NCBI GenBank assembly: GCA_026413225.1
Contig: CM048557.1
Span: 56,720,987-56,784,986 of the forward strand
Direction: 5' to 3'
Length of the DNA: 64,000 nucleotides
Source: Otis tarda
Taxonomy: Eukaryota; Chordata; Aves; Otidiformes; Otididae
Shown one piece after another: positions 1 to 12,379 of this stretch. The notes under the pieces were generated by a model. That model saw only the letters and a program-made list of their open reading frames with translations, was not told the origin of the DNA and ran no database searches. The position numbers and the translations under genes are program-made. Every line of letters starts with the position of its first letter. Within the stretch, counting starts at the first letter, position 1.

Positions 1-1785
1 GCAAAGAAGCACCCTTAGTGTAGAAATAGATCTGATGAAAAAAAAAATTGTATGGATAATTTAAGAACAATATTTTTAAAGGTATTTTAGGGTATTCTGC
101 ATTATTCAATTCTAACCCACTGTGCTACTTTGAGGTGGGAAGTTGTCATTATGACAGTACTTAGCCTGTTCACTGGAGTCTATCACTTGAAAGAGTGTCC
201 CTCCCCCATTCCAGCTTCACTTTGCAAGCTTTTTTATCTTTTCTACCTTGCTAGAGGCATTATTAGGGCAGTTCCCCTTTGACCAAATGGGCAGACAAAC
301 GTCCATCCTCTGGAGCCAGCACTAGTGCTGTTTGGTAGATCAGCTCTCAAATGGTACTGAACTGTGACCTCTTCTTCTGTTCAAAGACTAAATACATAAA
401 CTTGAGTTTCCATTGGTGCCAAGCATGGGAACCTGAGTTGCTCCCTAATCCCAGGTCTCACAGCCAGCAGCACAATGGGCAGCTCACCATGCCAGCCGGC
501 CAGCCTGAAAGAATGCCTTTATTCTCTCTTCCTCAACAAATTGCTTATTGTTTGGCCCACAGGCTGCTAGACCTTGTGAACTGTCCAAAACTTTATTGCT
601 TTTCTGTTAAACTTTTTTTTTCTCTTTCATTTTGTTTATAAATAAAATTAATTTCTATATTAATTTCTTAGTATTATCACTTTAAAAGATGGCTGTTACT
701 TTTAATCTTTTTTTTTTTTTTTTCAGAGTATTTCTGCTTTTTTAGAAGCCTGCAGGAACCACAGGAAAAATACAAGCCCTGCAGGTTTAGACTCCTTAAA
801 AAGAAGAGTCTGTGGAAAAGTTAAGTGTTACTATAACACAGTGCTCAATGTTATCTAAAGAAATATGGGGGCAAATGCTTAAGAGTATTTCTCTGCTCTT
901 GGCCTCATCTTCAGTGTGGCTACAGTGTGCCCGTTGTACAAAAAGTGGGTGTAAGACAGAATACTTGTCTTGAGACCTTACATTTTGGAGTTGTTCGGAG
1001 GCAGTTATCTTCAGAAGAAGTTAAAGCAGACTGCCTAGGTTTGTCTGTTCTTTATCTCTTGAGCTATTTCTGGAAGCACCTTTTGTCTTCAGCAGAAGCT
1101 TCTGGGAATGTGGTTGCAGGACAAGCATTGTGCAAGTGAGAGCTAGTCAGAGCATCAGCAAGGTAAGGCTGATATTGCAATACTTGGCCAGATTTACCCT
1201 GGGAAAAGAAGAGCTGCACAGGTGTGACCTCACCACATGAAAAGGGGAGTTGTGCTCCATAAATATGGCCAAAACTAACGTATGACCCAGGGCACTCCTA
1301 TTCTTCTCCCTCATCTCAGTAATCTTGTGTTGAGACACGGTCACATATTCAGTGGGGAACCTTGTCCCTGATTGGAGATAGGGAACTAGGAGAGGAGTAT
1401 CCTTGTGAGCAGCAAGATAGGTTCTGACCACCTGGAGAGTTCCTGTTAAGATCAATTTAAACACTCACGCACTTCTCAGTCATTAATTGCACACACTGTT
1501 TAGGAAAGATGACAAAAGTACACATCTTTCTGGGGTCATCTATGATCTAAGAATCACACAAATTTCTTAAGCACATGTGTGTGTGTGTATGTGTGTTTAT
1601 ATATATCTATAATTTAATATCCTTTCAAGTAGAAGAATGGCAGCACAAGAGTAGAAGAATTGCAAAACTAAAATGTCCACATTAAGCTGATGCATGGTAC
1701 ATACCAGATGATATATATACTGCCTTATTGTTCAGTTGCGGCTCAGGAAGCTAAATGCATAATTTAAGATGTATGTATAGTCTAA
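1..1785. other. AT-rich non-coding stretch
   Basis: No gene is supported here. Open frames at 351-641 (+), 927-1139 (+) and 1147-1464 (-) have ordinary non-coding composition, no recognisable domain and no convincing splice sites. The stretch contains poly-T runs near 607-616 and 709-723 and the mixed TG/TA tract annotated separately. I recognise no repeat family in the remainder. Confidence 0.6.
1574..1612. repeat. TG/TA dinucleotide microsatellite
   Basis: A short alternating tract begins with TGTGTGTGTGTG, is interrupted by TATG and then runs into TATATATATC. Alternating purine-pyrimidine sequence of this kind is a normal vertebrate microsatellite and is likely to vary in length between individuals. 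Confidence 0.8.
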
Positions 1786-1897
1786 GGGTCAAATGCTGTC
1801 AGTTACACGAGTGTAAATCAAGAGCAATTGCACCAAAGTGACTGAAGCTGCAGTACCCTGGATTTACACAAGTGTTGCTGAAAGCAGAATATGAGTC
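1786..1897. mobile_element. Palindromic MITE-like ancient repeat, copy 1
   Basis: This is a 112-base imperfect palindrome. The left arm reads GGGTCAAATGCTGTC then GTTACACGAGTGTAAATC. The right arm reads GGATTTACACAAGTGTTGC and closes with GCAGAATATGAGTC, which is close to the reverse complement of the left arm. The same arms recur at about 46.9, 47.3 and 53.9 kb, which shows a dispersed family. I recall similar GATTTACACCAGTGTAAC palindromes as common in reptile and bird genomes, but I do not assign a database name. The long terminal symmetry and lack of coding capacity suggest a non-autonomous DNA transposon, although a foldback element of another origin is possible. Confidence 0.6.
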
Positions 1898-2034
1898 AAT
1901 ATGTGTCATCAATACAGCTGAGTTAGTGGTACTGAGGGAATTTTATGATACACATGCACCTAAATCCTTCACATTTTTTTAATTTTATTATAATATTACA
2001 TTTTATGTTTCTATTTTTATCTCTGTTCTTAAAG

Positions 2035-2139
2035 GAACAAGGATCTCAAAGCCTGACTCCGAAAGTGAAACATCCACCTCCCTCATTTACCTCAACTTCG
2101 GTTCATAATAGCATGACAAGCATCTCACAGCTGCAGAAG
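2035..2139 (+). CDS. Candidate 35-codon coding exon of an unrecognised gene
   Basis: What is seen: a pyrimidine-rich stretch ending CTGTTCTTAAAG precedes base 2035, and AAG followed by GTTTAC lies at 2137-2145. The interval between these possible splice sites is exactly 105 bases, open and in phase 0. It would encode a Ser/Thr/Pro/Gln-rich peptide starting EQGSQSLTPKVKHPPP and ending SISQLQK. Two CpGs (CCG AAA and TCG GTT) remain in an otherwise CpG-poor area, which is more usual for constrained sequence. If the donor is not used, the frame continues to a stop at 2176-2178 and could form a terminal exon, but I see no nearby polyadenylation signal. I do not recognise the peptide. The acceptor has A at -3 and the donor lacks the usual GTAAGT, so both sites are weak. 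This may be an alternative exon, a conserved element or chance. Confidence 0.3.
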
Positions 2140-2222
2140 GTTTACTTTCCTGACTTACATTTAAGGCTAAAGTCTTAATTTACATAAATGCACAATTCTG
2201 AACCTCAGGCAGGACGTTGCTA

Positions 2223-2238
2223 GGCTGGCTGGCTGGCT
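2223..2238. repeat. (GGCT)4 short tandem repeat
   Basis: Four perfect copies of the tetranucleotide GGCT occur in a row. It is short and probably of no functional importance, but it is a clear tandem repeat. Confidence 0.75.
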
Positions 2239-2239
2239 G

Positions 2240-5200
2240 CATGTAGAAATGCATCCTTGACGTTCACTCAGTTCTGTTAGCAATTTTACAAGCTGCAATG
2301 AAGGGTCAGGAAGCAAAATTTCTTAGACCTGGAGGAAAGCAGGATTTGGATGCAGAAGGAAAGGTTGTGGACCTGGCTGAAGTGGGTGAGTATGGAGACT
2401 TGGCAGGTGAAAGAAAAATCAGCTGTGTTAAAAGATCACCGGCCAATTTTTTTAACTGATGCTTCTCGAGTTTGTTATTGAGAGGCTCAAGGAAAAAAAG
2501 AAAAAAAAGCTTTGTATGGGACACTGATTGCAAGTTACAAATCTATGGCACAAAACAAAGAGGTATAAAAACTCATAATCTATTGGGGAACTAGCAGAGT
2601 ACCTGTCAGATATACCTGGCCTTCGATGACCTTGTTTTGTATGGAGAAAGAATATATGATTTTCTGGGTTGAGAAGAGGTTTTTAATTCTGAAAGGAGGT
2701 TATGTGTTAAATATATGGTAGCAATCTATTCAATAACAGAATTCAAGTCTCTTACTTGTGGAGGCAGAATCTGGTATTCTATCACATAAAATAATGCCAT
2801 TATTTCTTAACGTACTTTTAAATTGAATGTATTATTTTTGAATCATTTTTATTATATTCTTGAATACCTAGAAAGATTTAAAAACTCAAAGTAGATTCCC
2901 CAATTTTCATAGAGTCAAAAATAGCTGAATGAATTTGAGACATACTTACAAAAGAAAAAAAAGCCATTTAAGATTACAATGATCAACTGTGGGGGCTTAC
3001 CACTTCAAAAGAAATGAAACAAATGTCTCTGAAATAAAAAGGGCTGAATAGGTGATATTTACAGGTAGATTGTAATTTCTAAAAAAAAAAATTAAAGTTA
3101 AAAAACTATAATGAATTATGATTGGTTTCAGTTCAGAAGATTAAGAGAAACATATATTTTGTGCTGGATACATTTATATAGAAATAAGTGCATGAAGATC
3201 TAGGTTTGGGTTTTTTTTTTGTTAAGATAAGACAGATCTGTGTATGTGGTCAACACCCCCCGCCCCTTCCCAGCCACTTAGAATACAGTATAGGTATAAG
3301 TTTGTCAGGCTTGTTTGATCGCAAAAGGATTCATATAAGAAAAACTTCTTCAGAGAAATGATCTCTAGAGACTGATAGTAATGATGCAATAGACTGGAGT
3401 TGCTATTATTGAAAAAGAAAAAATACTACTTTTACCAACTATGTTTCTTTTTTTTCCCAGTGGGATTCTGATTCCAGGCATTCTAGCAGCCTGAGATCCA
3501 CTGGGAAAGTGATGACACCATAAATTATTTAGAAGTTTGAAAACTACCGTATATAGCCAGATTGGATTGACTTTTTAGCTCTTTTGATTAATAAGACAAA
3601 GCCTTAGATAGGTGAATTGGTCTAGGGCTAACCTGTTAACAAAAGGAGTAGAAGGGATGAATTCTAATGTTTCTCGTAAGTTATTCTACCTAACACATTG
3701 GCAAAAAAAAAACCAACCAACAAACAAATGGAGTGCTTTGCCTTGGTCTTATACCTTCAATGCACCATCAATATTTGATGACTACCTAATGTCTCTATAC
3801 AGCTGGCCATAGATGATACTTTGATCATCTGACTTCCCAATTTCAAACTTCCTTGCTTTTTCCTGTGTTCATCAAAACACACAACTAGAAAGTAAAAATA
3901 GAGTTTCAATATCCTTTTTGTTGACTTTCATTTTAACAGCACTAACTACTCAGAAGTGAAAAAGGGCTAGAATTTCTTCAGTTTATGACATTTTGTGCTC
4001 AGCAGTAGGATGGAAGTATATGTATACTGCTTCAGAAAGATTTCATATTCTACCCTTCTGCTGCTGGCTCTGTTTTAGTTATCCTCCAGTTTCATAAGTT
4101 TTGGTCTCTTATATGCTGCTTTGGGTGGAGCTCTGAAAAAAGAAACGTTGTTCTTTCTTTCCTCTTCAAGTACAGATAAAGATGCAGGGACAACCTGCAT
4201 TTCTAAGCAACAAGAAAACCTCTGCTGGAGACAGATGCCATTGCTCCTGGGTAGCTTGACGCATGCTTCAGGAGGCAGGCTATCCAGGGTGACTTCAGTA
4301 CGATATATTAGTTTACAATAACAACTGCTGTTTCTTCTGTGCGGTAGACAGGTACTATCTCTCTGTATTATTTTTCTATTATTCCAACTGAAGCTTGATT
4401 TCCTTAGATGTAGGAACAATAGGAAACACATCTTTATCAATTTCTTTTTAGTCTTTCCTGTGCACTTATCCTTTATCTGTGTAATTCAATCCTCAATTTC
4501 CGTCCGGACCAGGCACCGATTCCCACTCAACCTGCCACATGTCCAGCCACAGAAACTCTGGTCAATTCTTTTTGCCTCTTGACGTGCCCATGGAGCCATC
4601 CTTTCTTGGTCCCCTTAAGGACAAATATGCATGGCTACCAATGGCCAACCTTTACATCTTTTAAAGCTTCTGTACTAGCAGGCTAATCTCCATTCATGCT
4701 CTGTCCAGGACCACTAAATAATGCCTCATCAAATATTTTCTAAATTCTAAGACCTATGTGAGATTAATGTATGCATAAAGGAAGGAACATTTTAGTTCAA
4801 AGACACACCTTACAACTTTTGTCTGTCCATCTTCCTCAATTTGAGTAGTTATTTTGCTGTATATTTGTACTGATGCCATTAGCATGGCATTCATTTAATT
4901 TAATTCATTAATTTTATTTCCAATGAAATTGTTACAGTATGAGCAAAATCAGAATCACATCCTAGCTCTGAGGAAGAAATGAGATTTAATTTCTTACTAA
5001 AATACAAACTTCAGAAAATTATAATAACCCACAAATTACACCTGAATTGGATCTCACTTATGACACCAATAATAAATGTAAATTATTTATCAACATTTAT
5101 TAAATGTTAATGAGTCTCATCACCTGACTTTCATACACAAAATTACTATGTGAAATCTGTTGTCAGATTCTGTTCCCCATTCTGACTCTAAGTATGACCC

Positions 5201-8200
5201 AATTTGTTCATAGCCCCCCAAAATACAATGGAAGCATATTCATATTCTGTTAAAAACAGGAAGAATCTCACCAATAGTCAACCTATAACCACACCTCTTT
5301 TACTTTATATACCTGCCATATCAATAGAAGTGTAGGCACATTACTTCGTTAGCCGTTGTGGTTGTATACATCTTTAGAAAATCCATTCTTGCTCTACAAT
5401 ATTCTAGCTACAGTGTTATTTTTGCACATTTTCTTATCACATTTTAAGGTCCAACCAGGGGACTGAGACCAGCATCTGACTTCACCAGAATAGCAAGTAT
5501 CTTTCCCATAGTATCTTTCAACTGTCATTAGAAAAAAACAAATCAGAATTTGTTTTCTTTTCCATCTGGGATTATGTGACAAAATGATCTCCTGCATCTA
5601 ATCAATTCTTTTTCTTCAATATCTTTTGCATTTTCCTGCAGAACTATTTGCAAGTATAACAGAAAGATCCTTTAGAGATAATGTGGTGATTATTACAAAT
5701 TCAACCTCAGACGCTGCAGGCATTAAAAGATGAAAATTGCCTAAAGTCCACTGTTGTACAACCAATCTGTACCTCTGGACTCCTGTCCTGAGGTGAAAAT
5801 GCAAACCGGAGAGATATTTAGAATCATTTTGACAGTTCATAAAATTAAGCAGGGATTAGGGATTCTCTCAGAAATAAATAAATAAAAAATATAATGCCAC
5901 AGGGGCCCAAACAGTGTTAATCACATCTCTTTGCAACAGGTATTACTACAACCCACTTTTGGGAAGAAAAAGAAGTCATGTAATTAATCCCAACATGTAT
6001 TTAGCACTTATGATGCCAATTTAAAAATCTGAGTGGGTGAGTTCAACATGTTAATACATATATGTATGCATACATGCACATTCATAATTAATGTATAACA
6101 TACCCATTCAGTTTAAGTTTATGCAATTCCTATAGAAATGTTGTACATCTTGTGTATTCTATTTTCTTCTAAATTTTATATATTAGCCTTGATAATACAA
6201 ACACTTGAACTTATGCTTAACTTTACATAATGAGAATGTCTTGCTGATTTTAGGATAACTCTCAAGCTACATGAATTTAAGCAAAAGGCTAAAAGTCTAC
6301 TGGGAACGTAATCTATGTTGCCAGTCATTTGAAATGCACATTTAGCAGTAAACATGGCTAAAATGAAATCATAGCAAAAAAAAGTGTGCATCCAACTATG
6401 GAAATACATTTAGGGTGAGTATGGAGTTTTACCGTCACTCTCCCAAAATTCCCCACCCACCTCAAGACTTTTCAGTACAGTTCAAAATGTTTCCTTTCCA
6501 AAACCAAAAGGCATCTTTGCAATACTAAGCAACAGCATTAGTCCACTTACAAGTCAACATAGCCTTTCCTTTCTGGATGAACAAACTTTAATAAACTGCA
6601 TTTACACAGTATATGTAATCAAAGTTTCACTGTATTAGGTTAGTATCATGTTTCAATATTTTTGGAAAAAGTTCAGGTTAATTTATCACATTTCTAACAC
6701 ACTGAAAAGTCCAAAATAGAACTAGCTGAATTGGATTTAAAACTTTTTTTTTTTTTAATTCTAAAAAAATAATTAAAAGCCTAGAGATATTTTTCAAGTT
6801 TTACATTATGCTCAATTTTTTGTTGTTTAATTTAAGCACTGAATTTTAACCATATTTTTTTAATGATGTAAATAGTGCTTTGTAATAGATGTTAACAAAT
6901 TTCCTGATTCAAAAAAGAAACAAGAATTACTCTTTACATAGTACAATTTAGATATTTGAATTGTAATTAATTTCCATCTTTAAAAATTTCTTATGAAAAT
7001 TGTTTTCCATCCCACTCTAGTCCAGAATGCTGACTGGAGCTGGAATAATACATCACTCAAATGTTGATTTAAATATTTAAACAAATTCACTTACTTCAGA
7101 TTTACATCTCCTTTGGGCTCTACTTTCCATGAATACTCTGATAAATAAACTTACTTTAAGGAGGATCTGCTGGGAGGACAAATTATAAACAAAAATTGAA
7201 GAATACGTGTGGGATATGAATTTTTGAATTCTAATCATCAATTGTTGCACTGGCAATTAAAGCTGACTGGAAGACAATAATTCCATGCTACATTAATTTT
7301 CAAGACTTCATGTCTTCATGTCTAGGCTTTTTTTTTTTTGCTTTTGTTTCTTTTTTTTTGAGAAAACACAAACTCTTCAGACTGTTTTGGTTAAAAAGCC
7401 CACATATGTGAGTTTATGTCTGTGTACTACAGCCAAGGATACTAAAAGACCAAGGCTGAAGTCCTTTCTCTACCTGAATCACATTTTACTCATTTTCATC
7501 AGTGATTTTTATCTGTGATTACTCCGAGTTAGCTGGAGGAGGAACCTGATGCTGGGCTTTCTATATCGAAGGGCACTGTTAAACCACAAGGTTGTCAGCA
7601 AAACCAAAAAGTCTATTTCAATCCTTCTCATTCTCCAAAAAATTTCCATTCTGACAAAGTATGAATGTTGCTTTCAGAGTTCAGAGGGCTAAGTAAAACG
7701 GCTCCTGTCCAACACGTGAGTGTTAAATAACCACACTCCTGAGGTGAGGCTGGGTTCCTGTCCCCTCACGGGTTTTCTGGGGAAAGCCTTGAAGCAGGGT
7801 TTGTCCCCCACCAGCTGCTGTTGTCATTGCCTGCACAGCTGTGCTGTGGGGCACCGATGTGCACAAATAGTTGTACTGCCTCCCAGTCACACTACGGCAT
7901 GCTGCAGTTACTTAGACAATCATCCCAAAGTGCCAAGGACGGCTTTTGTGTTGGAGTAGTAATTCTTTGCTCTAGAAGAGCGAGCCTGAGAAGAGATATA
8001 GGAACAAAACACTACAGGGGAAGTGAGACTGGTCTGAGCTCCATGTTGGTGTCAGCTACCTTCCTTCCCTGTAGGAGTCAAGGTTTGCACACAGCAACCT
8101 CAGGGTGAATCTGGAGGCTGACAAGCTTCAAGGACGGATAAAGCAAGAGAAGTTTCATCTTTTCTCCCCACAATTTCCTCTGTCTGGGCTGGGTTCCCAG

Positions 8201-8849
8201 AACAAAGAGCCTCTTCAACGTAGCCTCACAATGAGATAATACCGTGATGCAAATCATAGTGCTGTCTGCCACTAGCTGTTGACAGTCCCTGCAAAGCCAC
8301 ATCCAAGTCATGTTCATGCTGTTCAATTAATTTTAACCCAACCAATATGAACTCTCAATTCCATGGAGTAATTCTTATATCTCTGACCCTAACATCATAC
8401 AGAAGCCCATAACTGCAACAGTGGGGAACAGACTTTTTATAAAGGAATTAAAAGGGTGTAGATTTTTACATGTGTCTGTGTGTGAAATTTTTTGTTTTGC
8501 CTACTTGCAAGGAGAGACTTAAGTAAGGACTCCTCCTTTTGGATTTTATCACTGGTTTGACAAGTCAGTAGCCATAGTGCCTTCAGTAAGTAGACCCATA
8601 CTTCTACAAAGCAGCTGGCACATGCCGAAGTAATTTTATCCAGAAATTACATCAACAGCAAGTTCTTATGGACAGATGGAAAGTGAGCTTTGATTTATTT
8701 TTATTTTTGTCCTCAGGATAATGGTTTCTTACTTACTTATGTCAATGGTCAATAGCACAACAAATCCTTCATCATGAGTATGTGTGTATCACTTTTCAGT
8801 AAACCCTGGCCTTTTGAGGTGAAATGATACACCACCATTTATTTTCAAA
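2240..8849. other. Long AT-rich non-coding stretch
   Basis: I see no supported gene or recognisable transposon in this 6.6 kb. The frames at 4075-4440 (-), 5394-5597 (-), 5616-5840 (-), 6176-6409 (-) and 7720-8326 (both strands) have no domain signature and no paired splice sites. Poly-A and poly-T runs occur near 3083, 3212, 6744 and 7327. A slightly more GC-rich patch lies at about 7700-8200. An ATGT-rich patch with small palindromes such as TGTATGCATACA is at about 6055-6080. The sequence is consistent with intergenic or intronic DNA. Confidence 0.55.
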
Positions 8850-8990
8850 TTGACATTTCTCCTGGTTGCCAAGGCAAGTTAATTTGCAAATCAGCATTTT
8901 GCATGAAGCTTTTAAGTCAGTCCAGCTAGGCAAAGGCTGCCATTGCTGTGTAATTAGTGTCTAAAGCACTTAAAATTAGGTTATAAAAAA
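8850..8990. promoter_or_regulatory. Possible conserved regulatory element (RFX-like, octamer-like and homeodomain motifs)
   Basis: A dense motif set is visible. GTTGCCAAGGCAAG at 8875-8888 resembles the palindromic RFX X-box (GTTGCC, spacer, GGCAAC). AATTTGCAAAT at 8891-8901 and ATTTTGCAT at 8906-8914 are close to POU octamer sites. TAATTA, a homeodomain core, is at 8951-8956. Such clustering is typical of vertebrate enhancers, but single motifs arise often by chance in AT-rich DNA. No alignment is available, so function is inference only. Confidence 0.25.
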
Positions 8991-11900
8991 AAAAACCAAA
9001 CAGAAAGATCAGTGATTTTGCTCTGTACATGGCCAGAGACTATTTTTCTGGCTGAACAGAAGATATGGATTTAGAAAATTACAGCAAGGCTCCAATCTGA
9101 TCAGAAAGAAACAAAGAATATGTATGTACACAGTGATACTAGCAGACTTGAAGTAAGACATGTTAGTTTCACTGTTCTTCAGAAAAATAAAATACGCACA
9201 CCTCCCCATAATTAATTCACATGCTGCATGACTTAGATATGACAGAACAGTAGCAAGTGGCAGTTAGAGGAGGAGAAAGTAGTCATTGCAATTGGATTTG
9301 CATTCAGTTAAGATAGTTTTTTTGAGCACAGAATTGAACTTGAAATTGTCCTAAATTTCAGATTTTTACTTGAACAGTGTCAAAGATTTGAGAACTTTCT
9401 GGTAATTATTTTGGTTTGTGATGGAAGTAGAGTCAGGAGATAAATTTCTTTTGAGGTAAATCTTCTTTTTTTGGAGACATCTCTCAACTGCAAGGTCTTC
9501 ATCCATCTTGAGAAAAAGTCTTTGTTATTTGGATCTCTGGCTTTAAATCAGTTCGGCACGGATGAGAAAAAGATGGGCGTGAAAAAAGAAAATAGAGAAT
9601 TTTCTAGAAGACAGCCTGTTTAGAAAAGAGTCAAGCAGCTGGAGATAGAAGTGAAAAAATAAAGAATTACCTCAAAGTTTATAATAGACTACATGTAATA
9701 CATCTATTTTGGTTTCTTTACTTTGGCTTTTTTAAACCTTATCTAAACTTTTCCATCCTTTCATGTCTATTTGGTATTTTTTCTTATGTTGGCACAGAAA
9801 TGGCTTTATATTCAGCTTCACTTACCTTTAAATGTCTATCAAAGATATATTACAAAGATTACAGGCTGATCATTAAAGCAGTAGGATTCACATGAGGATC
9901 AAAGGCCATTCAGTACCTCAGCTTTTCACGACTCTGACGTGCCTTTACTAACACATTGACTTGAATAATGAGAAACCTTGGATGAATGCAAGCTGTATAG
10001 ATTTTCTGCAGCAGAATTCAGGGGAAAATTTTCCCTTCTATTGTTTTATTTGCACTTGACACATTTCCATGAGGTAAGCTAGGGAGAGAACTTGCATCAC
10101 AAGTGTCACAATCATTTGTCCACTTATTCCCTGGCAAAGATCTGGTAACATTACACTAGAGTAGCAGCATGGGCACAGTTACTGTACAGCAGTTGACCAA
10201 CTGCACACTCAGAGACTAACAAACCTCTTGAAGCAGTTCACATGCCCATAGGTTTGGTCTCTGCCCTTCCTCCCTTTCCAGTCTCATAAATTATTTTGTT
10301 AAGGTATTTGTTAGTTTTTTGGGTTTGTTTTGTTTTGTTTTGTTTTAATGTAGAATTCTTTGTCAAACTTAAATCTTCAACCCAAGTGAGATGTAGAACA
10401 TCACTAAGAGTGACTTGGATAAACACCAGGAAGGCCAATTAATATAAACAGTGTAAAAAAAGGTATAAGTAGAAGCAAACTGAGGCCAGGCTGATTTTTC
10501 ACATGGACATTTTCTCCATAACACACATAATGCTATTTGGCAAAAGGCAGATTTTGACACTGTTAGTGCATGGGTGCTCAGTGTGTAAAATCATATTGAT
10601 GCACATGGTTGGCACATCAGGGGTATGTGGAAAACAAAGTGCCCAATCTCTCTGGGCCTAACAACTTACAGACCTCAATGATATACTGTAAGGCTGGTGC
10701 TGTTGACTTCAAACGCAGTAAATCAAACTGCTACCAGAAGATACTGACAAAATTAAGCAACCAAGATTGAACAGAAAACAAAAGCTTTTCCCGGATAGAC
10801 AGTTATTTCTAATTCAGACATTCTAATATTTAATTTATACTCTTATATGACTTTTATGAAATTGCTTTAATTCTTTATGGGCAACAGGTTTATAAAGTGA
10901 TAAACAGTACGATCCAAAGGATGTCTAGTAATGGTATGTACTTCCAAAAACTAAATTTCACTAAGAGGTATTTTCTTTGATACTATTAAGAAAGCCTTAT
11001 ATTTTATCAGAAGAATGTAAGGCATTGCTGAATAACCCTTGATTCATATTAATTCGTATGTTTCATAAATAACACCTGAAAAGACAAAAAATAAAATTAG
11101 TTTATTGGTCACATCAATTTTAAGTAAGTGCTATCAGGGTATAATTCCTTTTATTCACTCACAAGGAATGGTGTCTCTGCCTGTCTTGCAGCTCGACAAC
11201 TCCTGTGGTTGGTGTTAGTGTGGATCCAGCCTAAAGGTATTAATCTGAAATGCAGACTCTGGGAAAGCCTACATCCAGACCTGGGCAGTGTGGCTTGATC
11301 CTGTTTATTTTCAGTATTCAGAGAGACAATCTGAGAGAAGAAAGAATTTGAGTCTGGACCTAGATTTTTTGGATTAATAATATATACATCCATTTTGCTT
11401 TAGAGAAACGACAAGGCTTATTTGGTATTTGTAATACTGTTTAATTATTCCTGAAACCAGAAGTCCACATTTACCTTACATAGATAACACCTTTGTCTTT
11501 ATGGAGAGAATAATTTGAGGAGAAGTTTCTTCACAGTCTGTCAAAAGTTATGCTGGCAACTACAACTTTTACATGGAAATGAAAAACAATGCAAAATAAA
11601 TACCGCAATGAAGTTCAACCCCTCACATGGCCTGGTATGATTGTTCCAGTGAAGATGTTAGCTGTTACTAGTGACTCCCAACGTACAACATATCTGAAAG
11701 GTGTCCATAAGGGCCAAGACCAGAAATCTACTGCAGTAACAATAACTGCATACTTATCCACTCAATCTGAGACTGGAAAGTGAAGACATGGTAAAAAAAA
11801 ATCCTCACAGTGCCTTGTCAATTTAAGTTGCTAAAAATCTTTTCACTTCCCTTGAAGTCTTATTTGAAAAAATGAAAGTGGAATCAAACTACACAATCAA

Positions 11901-12053
11901 TGAAATGCACAACCTCATACCAGCATCTGTAGACCTGACATGGGTAGATCCCAGAGTTTCCACCCGTTTGTAGCATTAAAGCCCATTTTCTCCCAGTCTG
12001 GCATGCAAAGAGGAGTTCAGAGGAATAGCCAGGGACAAATTCTGCTCATCAGA
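8991..12053. other. AT-rich non-coding stretch
   Basis: No gene is supported. It contains the GTTTT repeat annotated separately and a poly-A run near 8987. The frames at 9009-9209, 10238-10560 and 11151-11393 (all minus) and at 11589-11783 (plus) look like chance frames. The last 100 bases, before the CR1 homology begins, show no recognisable repeat; the true 5' border of that CR1 may lie somewhat upstream of where I can see it. Confidence 0.55.
10323..10346. repeat. (GTTTT)n short tandem repeat
   Basis: A GTTT unit is followed by about four GTTTT units. It is a simple pentanucleotide repeat, or possibly a decayed poly-A tail read on the other strand, since CAAAA repeats often derive from retroposon tails. 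No retroposed gene body is visible next to it. Confidence 0.7.
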
Positions 12054-12379
12054 GATAAGGAGGATGGGGAGAAACTCTTTAGCAGAATCTGTTGTGATAG
12101 GACAAGGGATAATGGTTTTAAAATAGAAGGAAGAAGATTCAGACTGTATATAAGGAAAAAAAATGTTTTACAATGAAAGTGGTAGAATACTGGAACAGGT
12201 TGCCCAGAGAGGTGTTAGATTCCCCATCTAACATCCAAGCAACATCCAAGGTCAGGTTGGACAGGGCTCTGAGCAACCTGAGCTGATTGGAAATGTCCCT
12301 GCTCCTTGCAGGAGGGTTGGACTAGATGACCTTTAAAGGTCCCTTCCAACCTGAACTGTTCAACGATTCTATGATTCTA
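12054..12379 (+). mobile_element. CR1 LINE 3' fragment, degraded
   Basis: The plus strand encodes peptide pieces that match the end of CR1 ORF2: DKEDGEKLFSRICCDRTRDN, then GFKIEGRRFRLYIRKK. They align with the CR1 copy at 40.4-41.3 kb ([19 protein letters not shown] and [16 protein letters not shown]). After a frame change near 12165 the DNA still matches the CR1 tail: a tract resembling TGGAACAGGTTGCCCAGAGA, then GGTTGGACTAGATGACCTTT. The copy ends in the diagnostic avian CR1 3' motif GATTCTATGATTCTA. Only about 0.33 kb remains, a 5'-truncated insertion as is usual for CR1. It is more diverged than the copy near 41 kb, so it probably inserted earlier. Confidence 0.93.
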
